This document shows positions 1 to 9,950 of a stretch of 64,000 nt of DNA, in pieces (positions within the stretch are counted from its first letter, which is position 1; every line of letters begins with the position of its first letter). Source of the DNA: Yersinia aldovae ATCC 35236 (GTDB taxonomy: Bacteria > Pseudomonadota > Gammaproteobacteria > Enterobacterales > Enterobacteriaceae); contig NZ_ACCB01000015.1 of assembly GCF_000173735.1 (NCBI RefSeq), forward strand, positions 1 to 64,000, read 5' to 3'. The notes beneath the pieces are model-generated. The model made no database searches and was not told where the DNA came from. It was given only the letters and a program-made list of their open reading frames with translations. A program made the translations under genes and the position numbers.

Positions 1-15
1 AAGGACGCAGGATAA

Positions 16-591
16 TTAGTAATAAGAGTGCTCGCCGCGCTGATGCTCGGTCAAATCTCTCACGCCCTTCAATTCTGGGAATTTCTGCAACAGCTCTTTC
101 TCGATGCCTTCCTTCAGGGTGACATCGACCATAGAACAACCATTGCAACCGCCACCAAACTGCAAAATAGCCAAGGCATCTGGTGTGATTTCCATCAGTG
201 TTACACGACCACCGTGACCCGCTAATTGCGGGTTAATCTGCGATTGCAAAACATACTCAACCCGTTCCATCAGCGGCGCGTTGTCATCCACTTTACGCAT
301 TTTTGCGTTAGGGGCTTTCAGTGTTAGCTGAGAACCTAGCTGGTCCGTCACGAAATCGATTTCAGCGTCTTCCAGATAAGGTTTACTCAGTTCATCAACA
401 TACGCTGATAACTGCTCGAATTTCAGTACGGTATCTGTCGCTTCAACGGCATCCGGTGGGCAGTAAGACACTCCGCACTCAGCGGTTGGTGTACCGGGGT
501 TGATAACAAATACACGAATTTGGGTGCCTTCTTCTTGATTTGCCAACAGTTTGGCAAAATGGGATTGTGCTGCGTCTGTTATTGTTATCAT
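16..591 (-). CDS. nfuA: Fe-S cluster carrier/biogenesis protein NfuA
   Basis: This 191-residue protein is an iron-sulfur carrier that receives clusters and hands them to apo-proteins, especially under oxidative stress or iron limitation. The N-terminal ~95 residues form a degenerate A-type (IscA-like) domain, and the C-terminal Nfu domain carries the cluster-binding CxxC in the stretch [17 protein letters not shown]. Length equals the enterobacterial family. It follows gntX on the same strand and bioH diverges further right, the usual gntX-nfuA/bioH arrangement. Nothing looks disrupted. Cluster transfer itself is family knowledge. Confidence 0.96.
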   Translation of the reverse strand: MITITDAAQSHFAKLLANQEEGTQIRVFVINPGTPTAECGVSYCPPDAVEATDTVLKFEQLSAYVDELSKPYLEDAEIDFVTDQLGSQLTLKAPNAKMRKVDDNAPLMERVEYVLQSQINPQLAGHGGRVTLMEITPDALAILQFGGGCNGCSMVDVTLKEGIEKELLQKFPELKGVRDLTEHQRGEHSYY

Positions 592-650
592 GGCATCTGC
601 TCAATAGTTGACTATTCTTGTCGGTTATAATACGCCCATTGTTAGGGTGA

Positions 651-1334
651 CTACAAGGTTCGGCAGATACACCAAACCTGCAATGAGGCGATCCCCTGCG
701 CCCATAGTAGCTTGGCAATCTCATTCAGTGTACTGCCGGTCGTCATAACATCATCCAGCAAAGCAATATGTTGGCCCCGTAGAGATTCAGTACAACGAAA
801 TATTCCCCGCAGGTTTCTGCGCCGAGCTGTGGCTTTCAATTGCTGTTGTGGCGGCGTGGCGCGTATTCGCTGTAATGTCTTGTTGCTATAGTAGCAACCA
901 AGCCAGTGAGCCAATGGGCGTGCCAACAGGTCAGTTTGGTTATATCCACGCCGCCAGCAACGCCCATGATGTAGAGGTACGCTGATAATCTGTTGCGGGC
1001 GGATGACATTGCCTGCACGCCAGGCATCAAGCCAGCGCAGTAGCAGTAAACGCGCCAATACTGGTGCGAGTTGCATCACGCCATCATATTTAAGTTTCTT
1101 TATCAGCCCGCTCAGTGGTGGGGCATAATCACCAACAAAGGTGATACTCAGCCAGCGGGGTGATTTGTTCAGACAGCGGCCACAAGGTAGAACGGCGTGG
1201 CTTGCGGGTAAACCACAACGGGGGCAGCAAAGCGGTAAAACAGGTAAGTGGTGTCGGCAATAACAGCATATGCCATGTAGGGGGTGGTATAACGACTGCT
1301 GGCATAGCCAACACCGGCTGACGATGGTTAGCAT
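651..1334 (-). CDS. gntX: ComF-like phosphoribosyltransferase-domain protein GntX
   Basis: A 227-residue ComF/GntX-family protein. The N-terminal ~50 residues hold several CxxC-type pairs (CWLC, CCYC, CCPRCG, CGRC), a likely zinc ribbon. The C-terminal half is a PRTase-like domain with the PRPP-loop signature ALLDDVMTTGSTLNE. ComF proteins act in DNA uptake in naturally competent bacteria; in enterobacteria the family is linked to using DNA as a nutrient, and the hof genes of this window have the same association. The reading frame is open further upstream, but the ATG at 1334 has a good AAGGA Shine-Dalgarno and gives the family length, so I chose it. Confidence 0.93.
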   Translation of the reverse strand: MLTIVSRCWLCQQSLYHPLHGICCYCRHHLPVLPLCCPRCGLPASHAVLPCGRCLNKSPRWLSITFVGDYAPPLSGLIKKLKYDGVMQLAPVLARLLLLRWLDAWRAGNVIRPQQIISVPLHHGRCWRRGYNQTDLLARPLAHWLGCYYSNKTLQRIRATPPQQQLKATARRRNLRGIFRCTESLRGQHIALLDDVMTTGSTLNEIAKLLWAQGIASLQVWCICRTL

Positions 1335-1391
1335 GGTTATCTTCCTTGATAAGTGATATATGACGAGGCTAAGGCAACAGGATATTAACGT

Positions 1392-2168
1392 ATGAAACAG
1401 CTTTATTGGTATACCTGCGGTGAAGGCGATTGCGATCTTGTGTTGTTGCACGGATGGGGGCTGAATAGCGAGGTCTGGCGTTGCATAATTGATCGACTTT
1501 CGCCGCATTTTCGTCTGCATTTAGTTGATCTTCCCGGCTACGGTCGTAGCAGCGATTTTGGCCCAATGTCACTGGCTGATATGGCTGGGATAGTTTTAGA
1601 ACCGGCACCACCACAGGCATTGTGGCTTGGCTGGTCAATGGGGGGGCTGGTGGCTAGCCAAATTGCCCTGAGTCATCCGGAACGTGTTCACGGGCTAATT
1701 ACGGTGTCATCTTCACCGTGTTTTGCCGCTCATGATGAATGGCCCGGTATCCGGCCGGAAGTGCTGGCAGGGTTCCAGCAGCAACTCAGCGAAGATTTTC
1801 AGCGTACGGTTGAACGTTTTCTGGCGCTGCAAACGTTGGGTACGGAAAGTGCGCGCCAAGATGCACGCTTGTTGAAAGCGGTTGTTTTGACACATCAAAT
1901 GCCAGCATCTGATGTGCTGAACGGTGGGTTGGAAATTCTGCGAACGGCGGACTTACGTGCGCAGTTGTCCAATTACACGCAGCCTTTTATGCGTATCTAT
2001 GGTCACCTGGACGGCTTGGTGCCACGTAAAGTTGCCGCGTTGTTAGACCACGCCTGGCCACACTCGCAATCCGTGGTGATGACAGGGGCAGCTCATGCGC
2101 CATTTGTTTCTCATCCTGATGATTTTACAAAACTAATCCTGGACTTTTCGCAACAGAATTACGTGTAG
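1392..2168 (+). CDS. bioH: Pimeloyl-ACP methyl ester esterase BioH
   Basis: A 258-residue alpha/beta hydrolase that removes the methyl group from pimeloyl-ACP methyl ester, releasing the pimeloyl precursor of biotin. The nucleophile elbow is GWSMGG near residue 82. A late Asp lies in the stretch YGHLDGLVP and the catalytic His in GAAHAPF near residue 235, giving a complete triad. It is divergent from gntX with a 57-bp gap, as in other enterobacteria. No other biotin genes are in view, which is normal because bioH is unlinked to the bio operon here. No anomaly seen. Confidence 0.95.
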   Translation: MKQLYWYTCGEGDCDLVLLHGWGLNSEVWRCIIDRLSPHFRLHLVDLPGYGRSSDFGPMSLADMAGIVLEPAPPQALWLGWSMGGLVASQIALSHPERVHGLITVSSSPCFAAHDEWPGIRPEVLAGFQQQLSEDFQRTVERFLALQTLGTESARQDARLLKAVVLTHQMPASDVLNGGLEILRTADLRAQLSNYTQPFMRIYGHLDGLVPRKVAALLDHAWPHSQSVVMTGAAHAPFVSHPDDFTKLILDFSQQNYV

Positions 2169-2477
2169 TTCTGGGGTGATTAACACACTTTGATGTGACT
2201 CCAGCGACAGGAAAACACCGAAATGAGTAAGCCAATTGGATTTAATCAGTTATTTAATGGCTAAATATCGAATCTGCTCAATAATTAAAAAGGTTAAATC
2301 GGACGTGACTCATTCAAGGTGTCAATGGCACTTTCATTTGAGGCCGTTTCTCTGGGGTTGTGGGGCGAGAATTGAGTTTCGCACTACTTCAGCCAACCAT
2401 CTGAATTAAATCAATATTATATTGTTGCGCTGAGATTTTTAGATACGCATTAATCATTCAATTGCGAGGTGTTCAGT
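2169..2477. other. Intergenic region bioH to DUF1471 gene
   Basis: About 300 bp without a coding frame. It is AT-rich towards the DUF1471 gene and presumably carries that gene's promoter. I see no terminator hairpin, repeat or recognisable operator in it. Confidence 0.5.
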
Positions 2478-2741
2478 ATGAAGTTTATGAAAAATTTGGC
2501 GGTAGCTCTGGTGGTAACGGGAGTTTCTTTCGGTGCAATGGCAGCTAAAGAAATTACCAAAGAAGAAGCGAAAAATTACGAGAAAATCGGCACTATTTCC
2601 AGCTCTGGCGAAGCTACATCGCCAATGGACGTAAAAGAAGAATTATCGAAACTGGCAGATGAGAAGGGCGGTAAGTACTATGTGATCACTGCTGAGCTCG
2701 AGAAGAAGAAGTTTGATGCGACGGCTGATGTGTACAAATAG
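2478..2741 (+). CDS. YdgH/BhsA/McbA-like (DUF1471) small periplasmic protein
   Basis: An 87-residue secreted protein with a signal peptide (MKFMKNLAVALVVTGVSFGAMA, cleavage near residue 22) followed by one DUF1471 domain. The domain starts with a KEITKEEAKNYEKIGTISS-like beta strand and ends in the typical YYVITA...ATADVYK. Such proteins are stress-induced periplasmic or outer-membrane-associated proteins with poorly defined roles in biofilm and stress. The frame is open from a GTG at 2469, but the ATG at 2478 is preceded by GAGG at good spacing and begins the signal peptide. It is followed by a strong hairpin and has its own ~300-bp upstream region. Confidence 0.85.
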   Translation: MKFMKNLAVALVVTGVSFGAMAAKEITKEEAKNYEKIGTISSSGEATSPMDVKEELSKLADEKGGKYYVITAELEKKKFDATADVYK

Positions 2742-2748
2742 CCATGAG

Positions 2749-2780
2749 ACGGAGATGCCCTCGGGCATCTCCACTTTGTT
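2749..2780. terminator. Bidirectional hairpin between DUF1471 gene and feoC
   Basis: GGAGATGCCC TC GGGCATCTCC forms a near-perfect 10-bp stem immediately between two convergent genes, followed on the plus strand by a T-rich tail. It could end transcription in both directions. Confidence 0.8.
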
Positions 2781-3029
2781 TTAACGATGGTCTTTTAACT
2801 GATAAATCACAGTGTTACATTGATTACGCCCTTCAGGGCAATGCTTACAACTGCCTGTCAGACACCCGCTGCTATCCTGCTCAATACGTTCAATCTTGCC
2901 CATCACCGTGAGCTTCTCCAGCATGGCTTCAACCAGAGATAAAGGCGTTGCTAACTGTTGGCTGAGCTGGCTTGCGCCAACGCTGCCGCTGAGGGCAATT
3001 GCATCGCGTAATTGTAGTAAGCTGGCCAT
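2781..3029 (-). CDS. feoC: Ferrous iron transport accessory protein FeoC
   Basis: An 82-residue winged-helix protein, last gene of feoABC. The N-terminal two thirds match a small wHTH (LLQLRDAIALSGSVGASQLS...). The C-terminal loop has four cysteines (residues 56, 61, 64, 71 in CLTGSCKHCPEGRNQC), the oxygen-sensitive Fe-S-binding site of gamma-proteobacterial FeoC. The family is thought to bind the cytoplasmic part of FeoB and protect it from proteolysis. It lies 26 bp after feoB and is surely co-transcribed. Confidence 0.92.
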   Translation of the reverse strand: MASLLQLRDAIALSGSVGASQLSQQLATPLSLVEAMLEKLTVMGKIERIEQDSSGCLTGSCKHCPEGRNQCNTVIYQLKDHR

Positions 3030-3055
3030 TGCGTCTCCTGTTTTATTGAAAACGA

Positions 3056-5371
3056 TCAGTGGCAGTCATTGCCTGAGTTTTGGCAACAACTGGCTGGTTT
3101 ACTGTTTTGTAATCTGAGGGTGACCCGGCTGCGCGCGCGGCGTAATCCAAACAAAATCAGCGCATTAATCACAATCACCAACGCGATAATACTTAGGCTC
3201 TGCTGTGGATGGTCGCGCAAGGTGGCTGCCTGATAGAACAGCGTTGCCAGAGAATAAGCGACATTCAGCCCCCATAGGATCGAGAAAGTCATCCAACCTC
3301 GGCTAGTTTCGCGCGCAATCGCCCCCATAACAGAGACGCAAGGCACATACAGCAGCACAAATATCAGATAGCTATAAGCCGAAATACTGGAGCCAAATTT
3401 GCTGCTCATCACGCCCATTGAGCCGGTCGCCATCTCACCATCGCCTTTACTGGCTTCAATCGGGTTAGCTAATACGCTGAGACTGAAGGTATCTTTTAAG
3501 CCCTGCCAGGTGGTATGAACCGCGCCGGACAACTCATCCAGTAAATTGAAGTTCTCGGCATCAAAGGGTTCATTTTTGATCTGTTCAGCGGTATAGAGGG
3601 TGTTTAGCGTCCCCACTACCACTTCTTTCGCCATCGCACCTGTCACCAGCCCGACGGTTGCTTGCCAGTTATCTGTATGAACCCCCATCGGTGTCAGTAA
3701 GGGGGTTAGCACTTTACTGACGGAAGCCAGTGCAGAGTCATTGATACTATCCACCGCTTTACCGCTGAAAGAGAAGCTATTCAGGCCACCAATGAAGATG
3801 CTGGCGATCACAATGACTTTCCCGGCGCGCAGCACAAAGCCTTTCAGCCGTTGCCAGGTTTGTAGTAACAAACTTTTCAGATGGGGCACATGGTAGACCG
3901 GCAGCTCCATCACAAAGGGGGAAGCTTCGCCACGCATAATGGTGTATTTCAGCACCAGCCCGGTGAGGATGGCTACCACGATACCGAGCAGATAAAGAGA
4001 GAAGACGATGCTGGCCCCGTCCTGGCCGAAGAAGGCGGCGGCGAATACGGCAAAGATAGCCAGCCGTGCGCCACAAGACATAAAGGGAGCCATCATGATG
4101 GTAATCAACCGCTCACGCTGTGCATCCAGTGTCCGCGCGCCCATGATAGACGGCACGTTACAACCGAAGCCGACAATCAGTGGTACAAATGATTTGCCCG
4201 GCAACCCTAATGCCTGCATCAGGCGGTCCATGACGAAAGCGGCACGCGCCATGTAACCGGAATCCTCCAGAAATGAGAGGAACAGATACATCATGCCAAT
4301 CTGTGGCACCAGCGGTAGCACGGTATTAATACCGCCCCCCACCCCTTGAGCGAGGAATACGGTCAGCCACTGCGGAAAGTGCAAGGTATGGCCGACCCAT
4401 TGTAGTCCTTGAATAAAGATAGCCGCTGAGCCGATATCAAAAATAGGTTGCAGCGCGCCACCGATATTTATGGCTAATACGAACATTAAATACATCACGA
4501 ACAGGAATATCGGCACCCCTAGCCAGCGGTTAAGGATCACCTTATCCAGGGCTTGCGTCAGGCGGTTTGGCTCCGCCTGTTGTGAGTTACCGACCGCGTC
4601 GCAGATGCGGGCAATACTCTGGTAGCGGGCATCGGCAATCACCAACTCAGGATCTTCGTGTTGAGATTCATGCAGTTGTTGGCTCGCCTGTTCAACCCGA
4701 TTGGGGGCCACACCGGCCCGCGCCAGACTGTAAATATCACCTTCGAGAATTTGCAGTGCCAGCCAGCGGCGCTGTTGAACCGGCCATGCTTCTGGCATTT
4801 CCTGAACGAGCTTTTCGACTTCAGTGAGCAGAACCGGCGGATAGCTGACTAATGCCCTAAAGGTGGCGGGCTGAAACTCATCAATACTGCTTTTTAATTC
4901 ATTGATACCCTGCCCACGGGTGGAAACCAGCGGGATAACCGGGCAACCCAGTTGTTGAGATAATGCTTTTATATCAATTTCAATATGTTGGCTCTTGGCA
5001 ATATCCAACATATTGAGTGCAACGATGCAGGGGATGCCCAACTCAAGTAGTTGCAGCGTCAGGTAGAGGTTGCGCTCCAAATTGACGGCATCAATCACGT
5101 TGATCAGCAGGTCTGCTTCGCCACTTAAAATATAGTGACAGGCAATTTGCTCATCCAGCGAGGTTTGCTCTGAAATGGTGGTCAGAGAGTAGGTTCCTGG
5201 CAAATCGACCAATGTCACCTGATGCTGCGCCGTATTGAAGTGGCCTTCCTTGCGCTCAACGGTGACCCCCGCCCAGTTACCAACACGTTGGCGTGCGCCA
5301 GTTAACTGGTTAAAAAGTGTGGTTTTACCCGCATTAGGGTTACCGATCAAGCCAATGGTGAGTGCTTTCAT
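3056..5371 (-). CDS. feoB: Ferrous iron permease FeoB
   Basis: A 771-residue inner-membrane Fe(II) transporter. The N-terminal G domain shows G1 (GNPNAGKTTLF, residues ~10-20), G3 (DLPGTYSL) and the NMLD element. A helical GDI-like domain follows, then the membrane region with paired gate segments (PLIVGFGCNVPSIMGAR and FMSCGARLAIF) that hold the conserved pore cysteines. The C-terminus ends in a Cys-rich tail (ASCCQNSGNDCH) as in other enterobacteria. The frame is open 23 codons upstream, but the ATG at 5371 gives the family start MKALTIGLIGNPNAGK. It sits between feoA and feoC and is the transport core of the operon. Confidence 0.96.
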   Translation of the reverse strand: MKALTIGLIGNPNAGKTTLFNQLTGARQRVGNWAGVTVERKEGHFNTAQHQVTLVDLPGTYSLTTISEQTSLDEQIACHYILSGEADLLINVIDAVNLERNLYLTLQLLELGIPCIVALNMLDIAKSQHIEIDIKALSQQLGCPVIPLVSTRGQGINELKSSIDEFQPATFRALVSYPPVLLTEVEKLVQEMPEAWPVQQRRWLALQILEGDIYSLARAGVAPNRVEQASQQLHESQHEDPELVIADARYQSIARICDAVGNSQQAEPNRLTQALDKVILNRWLGVPIFLFVMYLMFVLAINIGGALQPIFDIGSAAIFIQGLQWVGHTLHFPQWLTVFLAQGVGGGINTVLPLVPQIGMMYLFLSFLEDSGYMARAAFVMDRLMQALGLPGKSFVPLIVGFGCNVPSIMGARTLDAQRERLITIMMAPFMSCGARLAIFAVFAAAFFGQDGASIVFSLYLLGIVVAILTGLVLKYTIMRGEASPFVMELPVYHVPHLKSLLLQTWQRLKGFVLRAGKVIVIASIFIGGLNSFSFSGKAVDSINDSALASVSKVLTPLLTPMGVHTDNWQATVGLVTGAMAKEVVVGTLNTLYTAEQIKNEPFDAENFNLLDELSGAVHTTWQGLKDTFSLSVLANPIEASKGDGEMATGSMGVMSSKFGSSISAYSYLIFVLLYVPCVSVMGAIARETSRGWMTFSILWGLNVAYSLATLFYQAATLRDHPQQSLSIIALVIVINALILFGLRRARSRVTLRLQNSKPASCCQNSGNDCH

Positions 5372-5462
5372 GATCCAACGTGATATCAATAAATTAAAAT
5401 CAGGCTCCGCAGGGGGGTTCACACCCGACCTGGCAACCAAAAGAAGATGTTAACCCGAAATA

Positions 5463-5687
5463 TTAGGGTTGCAGGTCCAGCGTGAGCAAGTCTAAATCTT
5501 TTTTGCGCACCACTAAACTGACTCTGCGGGTTTCTATCTGAATGGGGTCACCTAATGGGGCGAGGCGAACAACATTAAATGAGGAGCCAGGTAACATACC
5601 CAGTGACAGCAGTTTCTGCCGGTAAGCCGGGCTGATTTCAGGGGAGAAACCAACGATTTTGTAGGAGCGTTGCGGGATAAGATGCAT
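5463..5687 (-). CDS. feoA: Ferrous iron transport protein FeoA
   Basis: A 74-residue SH3-like cytosolic protein ([15 protein letters not shown]...), the usual length. FeoA is required for full FeoB activity and is proposed to touch the FeoB G domain. It is the first gene of feoABC. A Fur-like box lies 78-96 bp upstream. A weaker FNR-like sequence (ATGAGTTAAATCAG at 5909-5922, 7 of 10 conserved bases) lies further out. Both fit the known anaerobic, iron-starvation control of this operon. Confidence 0.94.
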   Translation of the reverse strand: MHLIPQRSYKIVGFSPEISPAYRQKLLSLGMLPGSSFNVVRLAPLGDPIQIETRRVSLVVRKKDLDLLTLDLQP

Positions 5688-6261
5688 GTAAGCCTCTCGT
5701 GATAACGCATTGGCGAACCAGAATCTAGAGTGATTATACTCTAAAAGCTAATGGGTAAAATAATAATAGTAAGAATCGTTTTCATGTTCAACTCAGGTTG
5801 AATACTGAAAGGTAAGTATTCGTTACAGTTTTATTTTTATAATTAATGAGTCTGATTTCTATTTACGCTTGTTTTACCATCAAACTGCAATAATCGCAAA
5901 TGAGAGCGATGAGTTAAATCAGTTAACTAATTGTTTCTATAAGTTTATATCTGTACGTAAAAAGAGCGTCAGATAACATAGTAGAATCACCGTGAGATTA
6001 GGGTATTAACATTATAATTCTAATTAACATGCGGAATACTATCGTAACTATTTATAAAATCATCGTAATAGTAGACCCCATTATGCTGTTATTTGTTAAA
6101 TGGAATGTTAAATAAAGCCAGAAGATTCGAGATGACTTATCATCATCCGCAGGAAAAATAATTGCCCGTTAATTGATTTAAAGGATTATTTATGGGTTTT
6201 ATAGAAGAAAAGGATATGAAAAAACGCTCGGCAGGAGAGAATATTGGCGATAAGCCAATAA
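5688..6261. other. Long AT-rich regulatory gap between feoA and tex
   Basis: About 570 bp between the feoA start and the tex terminator. It contains the Fur-like box and the weak FNR-like sequence. It also holds a 29-codon plus-strand frame (6192-6281) with an AAGGAT element 7 bases before its ATG, whose end overlaps the tex terminator hairpin. I see no repeat or tRNA. The length suggests a complex promoter or an unrecognised small RNA. Confidence 0.4.
5765..5783. promoter_or_regulatory. Fur-like box upstream of feoABC
   Basis: AATAGTAAGAATCGTTTTC matches the 19-bp Fur consensus GATAATGATAATCATTATC at 13 of 19 positions by my count. It lies 78-96 bp before the feoA start codon. Fur control of feo is established in E. 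coli; this site is an inference. Confidence 0.55.
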
Positions 6262-6295
6262 AGCAGGGCCACAACGTCTGAACTGCGGCCCTGCT
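6262..6295 (-). terminator. Rho-independent terminator after tex
   Basis: AGCAGGGCC and GGCCCTGCT form a perfect 9-bp stem with a 16-base loop. On the minus strand the stem is followed by TTTATT, just after the tex stop codon. Confidence 0.8.
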
Positions 6296-6303
6296 ATAAA
6301 CGA

Positions 6304-8670
6304 TTAACGCTTCTTCAAGGCCGCGGCCAGCGCATCACTCATGGCGCTATTGCCACCTGCGCTGCTGTCTGCTCGCCCTTTTGCCGGAGCGCGGTTGCTT
6401 GAGTCATTCGCGTTACGCGGGCGGCCAGCACCACGGTTATCATTACCGGTGCTGCCACGACTGTCGCTGCTGCTACCCCGGCGCGAACCACTTTCACCCG
6501 GTTGTTCATCAAGGCGCATAGTCAGTGCGATGCGCTTGCGCTGCAAATCCACTTCCATCACTTTCACTTTGACGATATCACCCGCTTTCACCACTTTATG
6601 CGGATCATCGACGAACTTATCGGCCAGTGAAGAGATATGCACCAGGCCATCCTGATGAACACCAATATCCACAAAGGCACCAAAATTGGTCACGTTGGTG
6701 ACAGAACCCTCAAGGATCATGCCCGGCGTCAGATCGTTGAGTGTTTCCACACCTTCAGCGAAGGTGGCGGTTTTGAACTCAGGGCGCGGGTCACGGCCCG
6801 GTTTTTCCAGCTCACGCAGAATATCAGTGACCGTCGGGACACCAAACTTCTCGGTGGTAAAATCGCGCGCATTCAGATTGCGCAGCGCCGAGGAATTCCC
6901 CATTAAATCCTGCAATGCTTGCTCGGTGGCGGCCAGAATACGCTCGACCACCGGATAGGCTTCCGGGTGAACGGTTGAGGCATCCAGCGGGTTGTCGCCA
7001 TGATTGATACGCAGGAAGCCCGCACACTGCTCGAAGGCTTTTGGCCCCAAACGGCTGACTTTTAGTAATTGGTCACGGTTATGGAATCGGCCATTTTCAT
7101 CACGCCAATTCACGATGTTTTGCGCCATCATGCGGGTTAAACCGGCTACTCGGGTCAGCAATGGCACTGATGCGGTATTCAGATCTACACCGACGGCGTT
7201 TACGCAGTCTTCTACCACCATATCCAGTTTTTTCGCCAATTGATTTTGGCTGACATCATGCTGATACTGGCCGACACCGATAGATTTCGGATCGATTTTC
7301 ACCAGTTCGGCCAATGGGTCTTGCAAGCGGCGAGCGATGGAAACCGCCCCACGAATGGAAACGTCCAGGTCAGGGAATTCCAGCGCTGCCAGCTCTGAGG
7401 CGGAATAAACGGACGCCCCCGCTTCGCTGACAATCACTTTTTGCGCGGTAACCGCCGGATACTGCTGTTGCAGTTCGGTAAAGAAGCGTTCGGTTTCCCG
7501 TGACGCGGTGCCGTTACCAATAGCCACTAATTCAACCTGATGCTTGATGCACAGCGCGGCGACCACGGCGGCGGCTTTTGCTGCCTGGCCGGTATGAGGA
7601 TAGATGGTATCGAAGGCGACCAGCTTCCCGGTTGCGTCAACCACGGCCACTTTTACCCCGGTGCGCAGACCAGGATCGAGACCCATTGTGGCGCGCATTC
7701 CCGCCGGTGCGGCCATCAGCAGGTCTTGCATATTACGGGCGAAAACGTTAATTGCTTCATCTTCAGCACGTTCACGCAGGGTACTCATCAGCTCGGTTTC
7801 CAGATGCAGCAGCACCTTGATGCGCCACGTCCAGTTGACCACGGCTTTGCGCCAGGCATCTGCTGGTGCACCATTTAGCCGCAAATCCAGATGATTGATA
7901 ATGATCTGCTCACCCTGACTCTCTCGCGGTGGTTCATCAAACTGCGGATCAGGATTTAATGCCAGTTGCAGCACACCTTCATTACGGCCACGGAACATCG
8001 CCAGCGCACGGTGAGAAGGCACCTGAGCGATTGGTTCGTGATGGTTAAAGTAATCGCGGAATTTGGCCCCTTCCTGCTCTTTACCTTCCACCACTTTGGC
8101 CACCAGATGGGCGTTTTTCCACAAATACTGGCGCACTTTTGCCAGCAAGGACGCATCTTCAGCAAAGCGCTCCATCAGGATGTAGCGTGCGCCATCCAGT
8201 GCTGCTTTAGTGTCAGCCACACCTTTATCGGCATCAATATAGGTGAGGGAAACCTGTTCAGGATCTTGTTGTGGATCATGCCACAAACTGTCTGCCAAGG
8301 GTTCCAGACCGGCTTCAATCGCAATCTGCCCACGGGTACGGCGCTTTGGTTTATAAGGGAGGTACAGGTCTTCCAGCTCGGTTTTACTCATGGTGCCATT
8401 GATGGCCCCGGCCAGTTGCTCGGTGAGCTTGCCCTGATCTTCAATGGATTTAAGAATGGTTTGGCGGCGGTCTTCTAACTCACGCAAATAACCCAAACGG
8501 CTTTCCAACTGGCGCAATTGGGTATCATCCAACCCGCCGGTAACTTCTTTACGATACCGTGAAATAAATGGCACGGTATTACCTTCATCCAGCAGGTGTA
8601 TCGCAGCACTAACTTGCTCCGGTCGCGCCTGTATTTCGCTTGCAATAATGCGGCTCAGTTGTTCATTCAT
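6304..8670 (-). CDS. tex: Tex/YhgF transcription accessory RNA-binding protein
   Basis: A 788-residue Tex-family protein. It has the N-terminal helical Tex region, a YqgF/RNase H-like domain around residues 325-460 ([19 protein letters not shown]), a ComEA-like helix-hairpin-helix region ([14 protein letters not shown]), and a C-terminal S1 domain at ~650-725 ([21 protein letters not shown]). A low-complexity Ser/Gly/Arg-rich tail follows. Tex binds nucleic acid and influences transcription and, in pathogens, toxin or virulence expression. The tail is richer in Gly-Ser than the rest but in frame. It is a single-gene unit with its own terminator. Confidence 0.95.
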   Translation of the reverse strand: MNEQLSRIIASEIQARPEQVSAAIHLLDEGNTVPFISRYRKEVTGGLDDTQLRQLESRLGYLRELEDRRQTILKSIEDQGKLTEQLAGAINGTMSKTELEDLYLPYKPKRRTRGQIAIEAGLEPLADSLWHDPQQDPEQVSLTYIDADKGVADTKAALDGARYILMERFAEDASLLAKVRQYLWKNAHLVAKVVEGKEQEGAKFRDYFNHHEPIAQVPSHRALAMFRGRNEGVLQLALNPDPQFDEPPRESQGEQIIINHLDLRLNGAPADAWRKAVVNWTWRIKVLLHLETELMSTLRERAEDEAINVFARNMQDLLMAAPAGMRATMGLDPGLRTGVKVAVVDATGKLVAFDTIYPHTGQAAKAAAVVAALCIKHQVELVAIGNGTASRETERFFTELQQQYPAVTAQKVIVSEAGASVYSASELAALEFPDLDVSIRGAVSIARRLQDPLAELVKIDPKSIGVGQYQHDVSQNQLAKKLDMVVEDCVNAVGVDLNTASVPLLTRVAGLTRMMAQNIVNWRDENGRFHNRDQLLKVSRLGPKAFEQCAGFLRINHGDNPLDASTVHPEAYPVVERILAATEQALQDLMGNSSALRNLNARDFTTEKFGVPTVTDILRELEKPGRDPRPEFKTATFAEGVETLNDLTPGMILEGSVTNVTNFGAFVDIGVHQDGLVHISSLADKFVDDPHKVVKAGDIVKVKVMEVDLQRKRIALTMRLDEQPGESGSRRGSSSDSRGSTGNDNRGAGRPRNANDSSNRAPAKGRADSSAGGNSAMSDALAAALKKR

Positions 8671-8709
8671 AAGTCTGATGTCAATTCTGATAGTGAGTAG
8701 GGGAAACGG

Positions 8710-9939
8710 CTAATGACAGTTATACGGATTGCGGCAAAAAATTGCCAGTACTGCGGTTATCGCGGCGAGCCCAGAGAGCCAGAGAAAATATAGTGAGACA
8801 TTTCCACTTTGCAGCAGGAAAGCCAACAACATCATTCCCAGAATATTGCCTAACGAATCACCCAGTGTTGCTGACAGTGATAGCAAACCAAAATAGGTAG
8901 CGAAACGGTCATGGTCGGCAAATGCAGCATTATTTGCATCTGCGCTGGGCATATACACCATAAGAGCCAGGGAGAAAACCCCCGCCGCCCATAGAATCAG
9001 CACCCTATCCTGAGCAAGATAAATCAGGAAAAAAGAAACAGAGAATAACGTCAGAGCGACGGCAGGATAATAAGCTGGGATATGCTGATTAATATAGAGA
9101 CTGACCCAATGCTGCAACACCATGACATATAGCGCTTCCACGATAAAAAAACAGTGTCAGATTACTTTCGTCATCCAATGTCTCGCGGGTATAGAGAGGG
9201 ATGGTGGAATAAAGTTGGGCATGCAGCATCCATAGCAAGCTGTTGACCAGCAGGAAGCGGCAGTAATTGCGATTTTTAAAGGGCTTGAGCCAGTCAGCGA
9301 GTACCAGGTGCGGAGCTGGGAGCGGTTTGCACTCAGCCCCCGAGATGTATGCCAGGCAATAGACCAGCAATAATATATAGAGGCCACCGATAATCCAATA
9401 CAACCCTTGGGGCCAATAGCGAAGTATTTCAAAGCCGATGACAGGGGCAATCAATGCAGAGCCATTCATCAAGATATAGAGAAAGGAGTCATCAGCCGAG
9501 CTTGCTGCATTGTGCGACCGAAGCTGTTTCTGGCTGGCAATAAAGGACTGAGTCAGCAAGACAACCGAGGAAACACCCACCCCAGCGATACACAGGCACC
9601 AAGAGGCGAATTTCCCCATGAGAGAATTCGACGATGCTAATAAAAAGCACCTTACTTTGTTGAGTGTCTAACATTTGGGGTGTAGTTCACGATGCCTAGT
9701 GCGAAAATCAGGCCAGAACGAAAAGTCAGGCGATCAAACCACGGCCCCAGTGCCACTTTAGATAACCGTGAAACTAAAATGTAGCCAAACATAATGGCGC
9801 TGACAGTAGTAACAGGAAAACGTAAATGTTCATGGAGATAAGTGGAGAACGTCGTCATCAGCACATAATAAGCCAGAGAGGAGCCAACAAAAATGATAGC
9901 AATTGGCTGCATCGGTTGAGGGCGTTTCCATAACCGCAT
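8710..9939 (-). pseudogene. Frameshifted MFS transporter
   Basis: Three overlapping frames together make a major facilitator of about 400 residues, read from 9939 down to 8710. The first part (to about 9652) carries the first membrane helices (IAIIFVGSSLAYYVLMTTF). The reading then moves one frame near 9620-9680 and continues through SWCLCIAGVGVSSVVLLTQ and the central loop. A run of seven T (plus strand A7 at 9145-9151) shifts it again. With six T the sequence would read LTLFFIVEALYVMV, rejoining the last frame (8710-9141). Two lesions make it non-functional unless they are sequence errors. The substrate is unknown; its neighbour is a broken iron oxidase, so it may have exported that pathway's product. 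Confidence 0.8.
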
Positions 9940-9950
9940 AAATGAGTGGC

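Noticed and set aside
6192-6281. 29-codon frame between feoA and tex as a gene
   Set aside because: It has a plausible ribosome-binding site but ends inside the tex terminator hairpin and has no known family; kept only as a point to check.
7966-8478. 170-codon plus-strand frame within tex
   Set aside because: It lies entirely antisense to the well-supported tex gene, has no family features and no good start region; it is a shadow frame.
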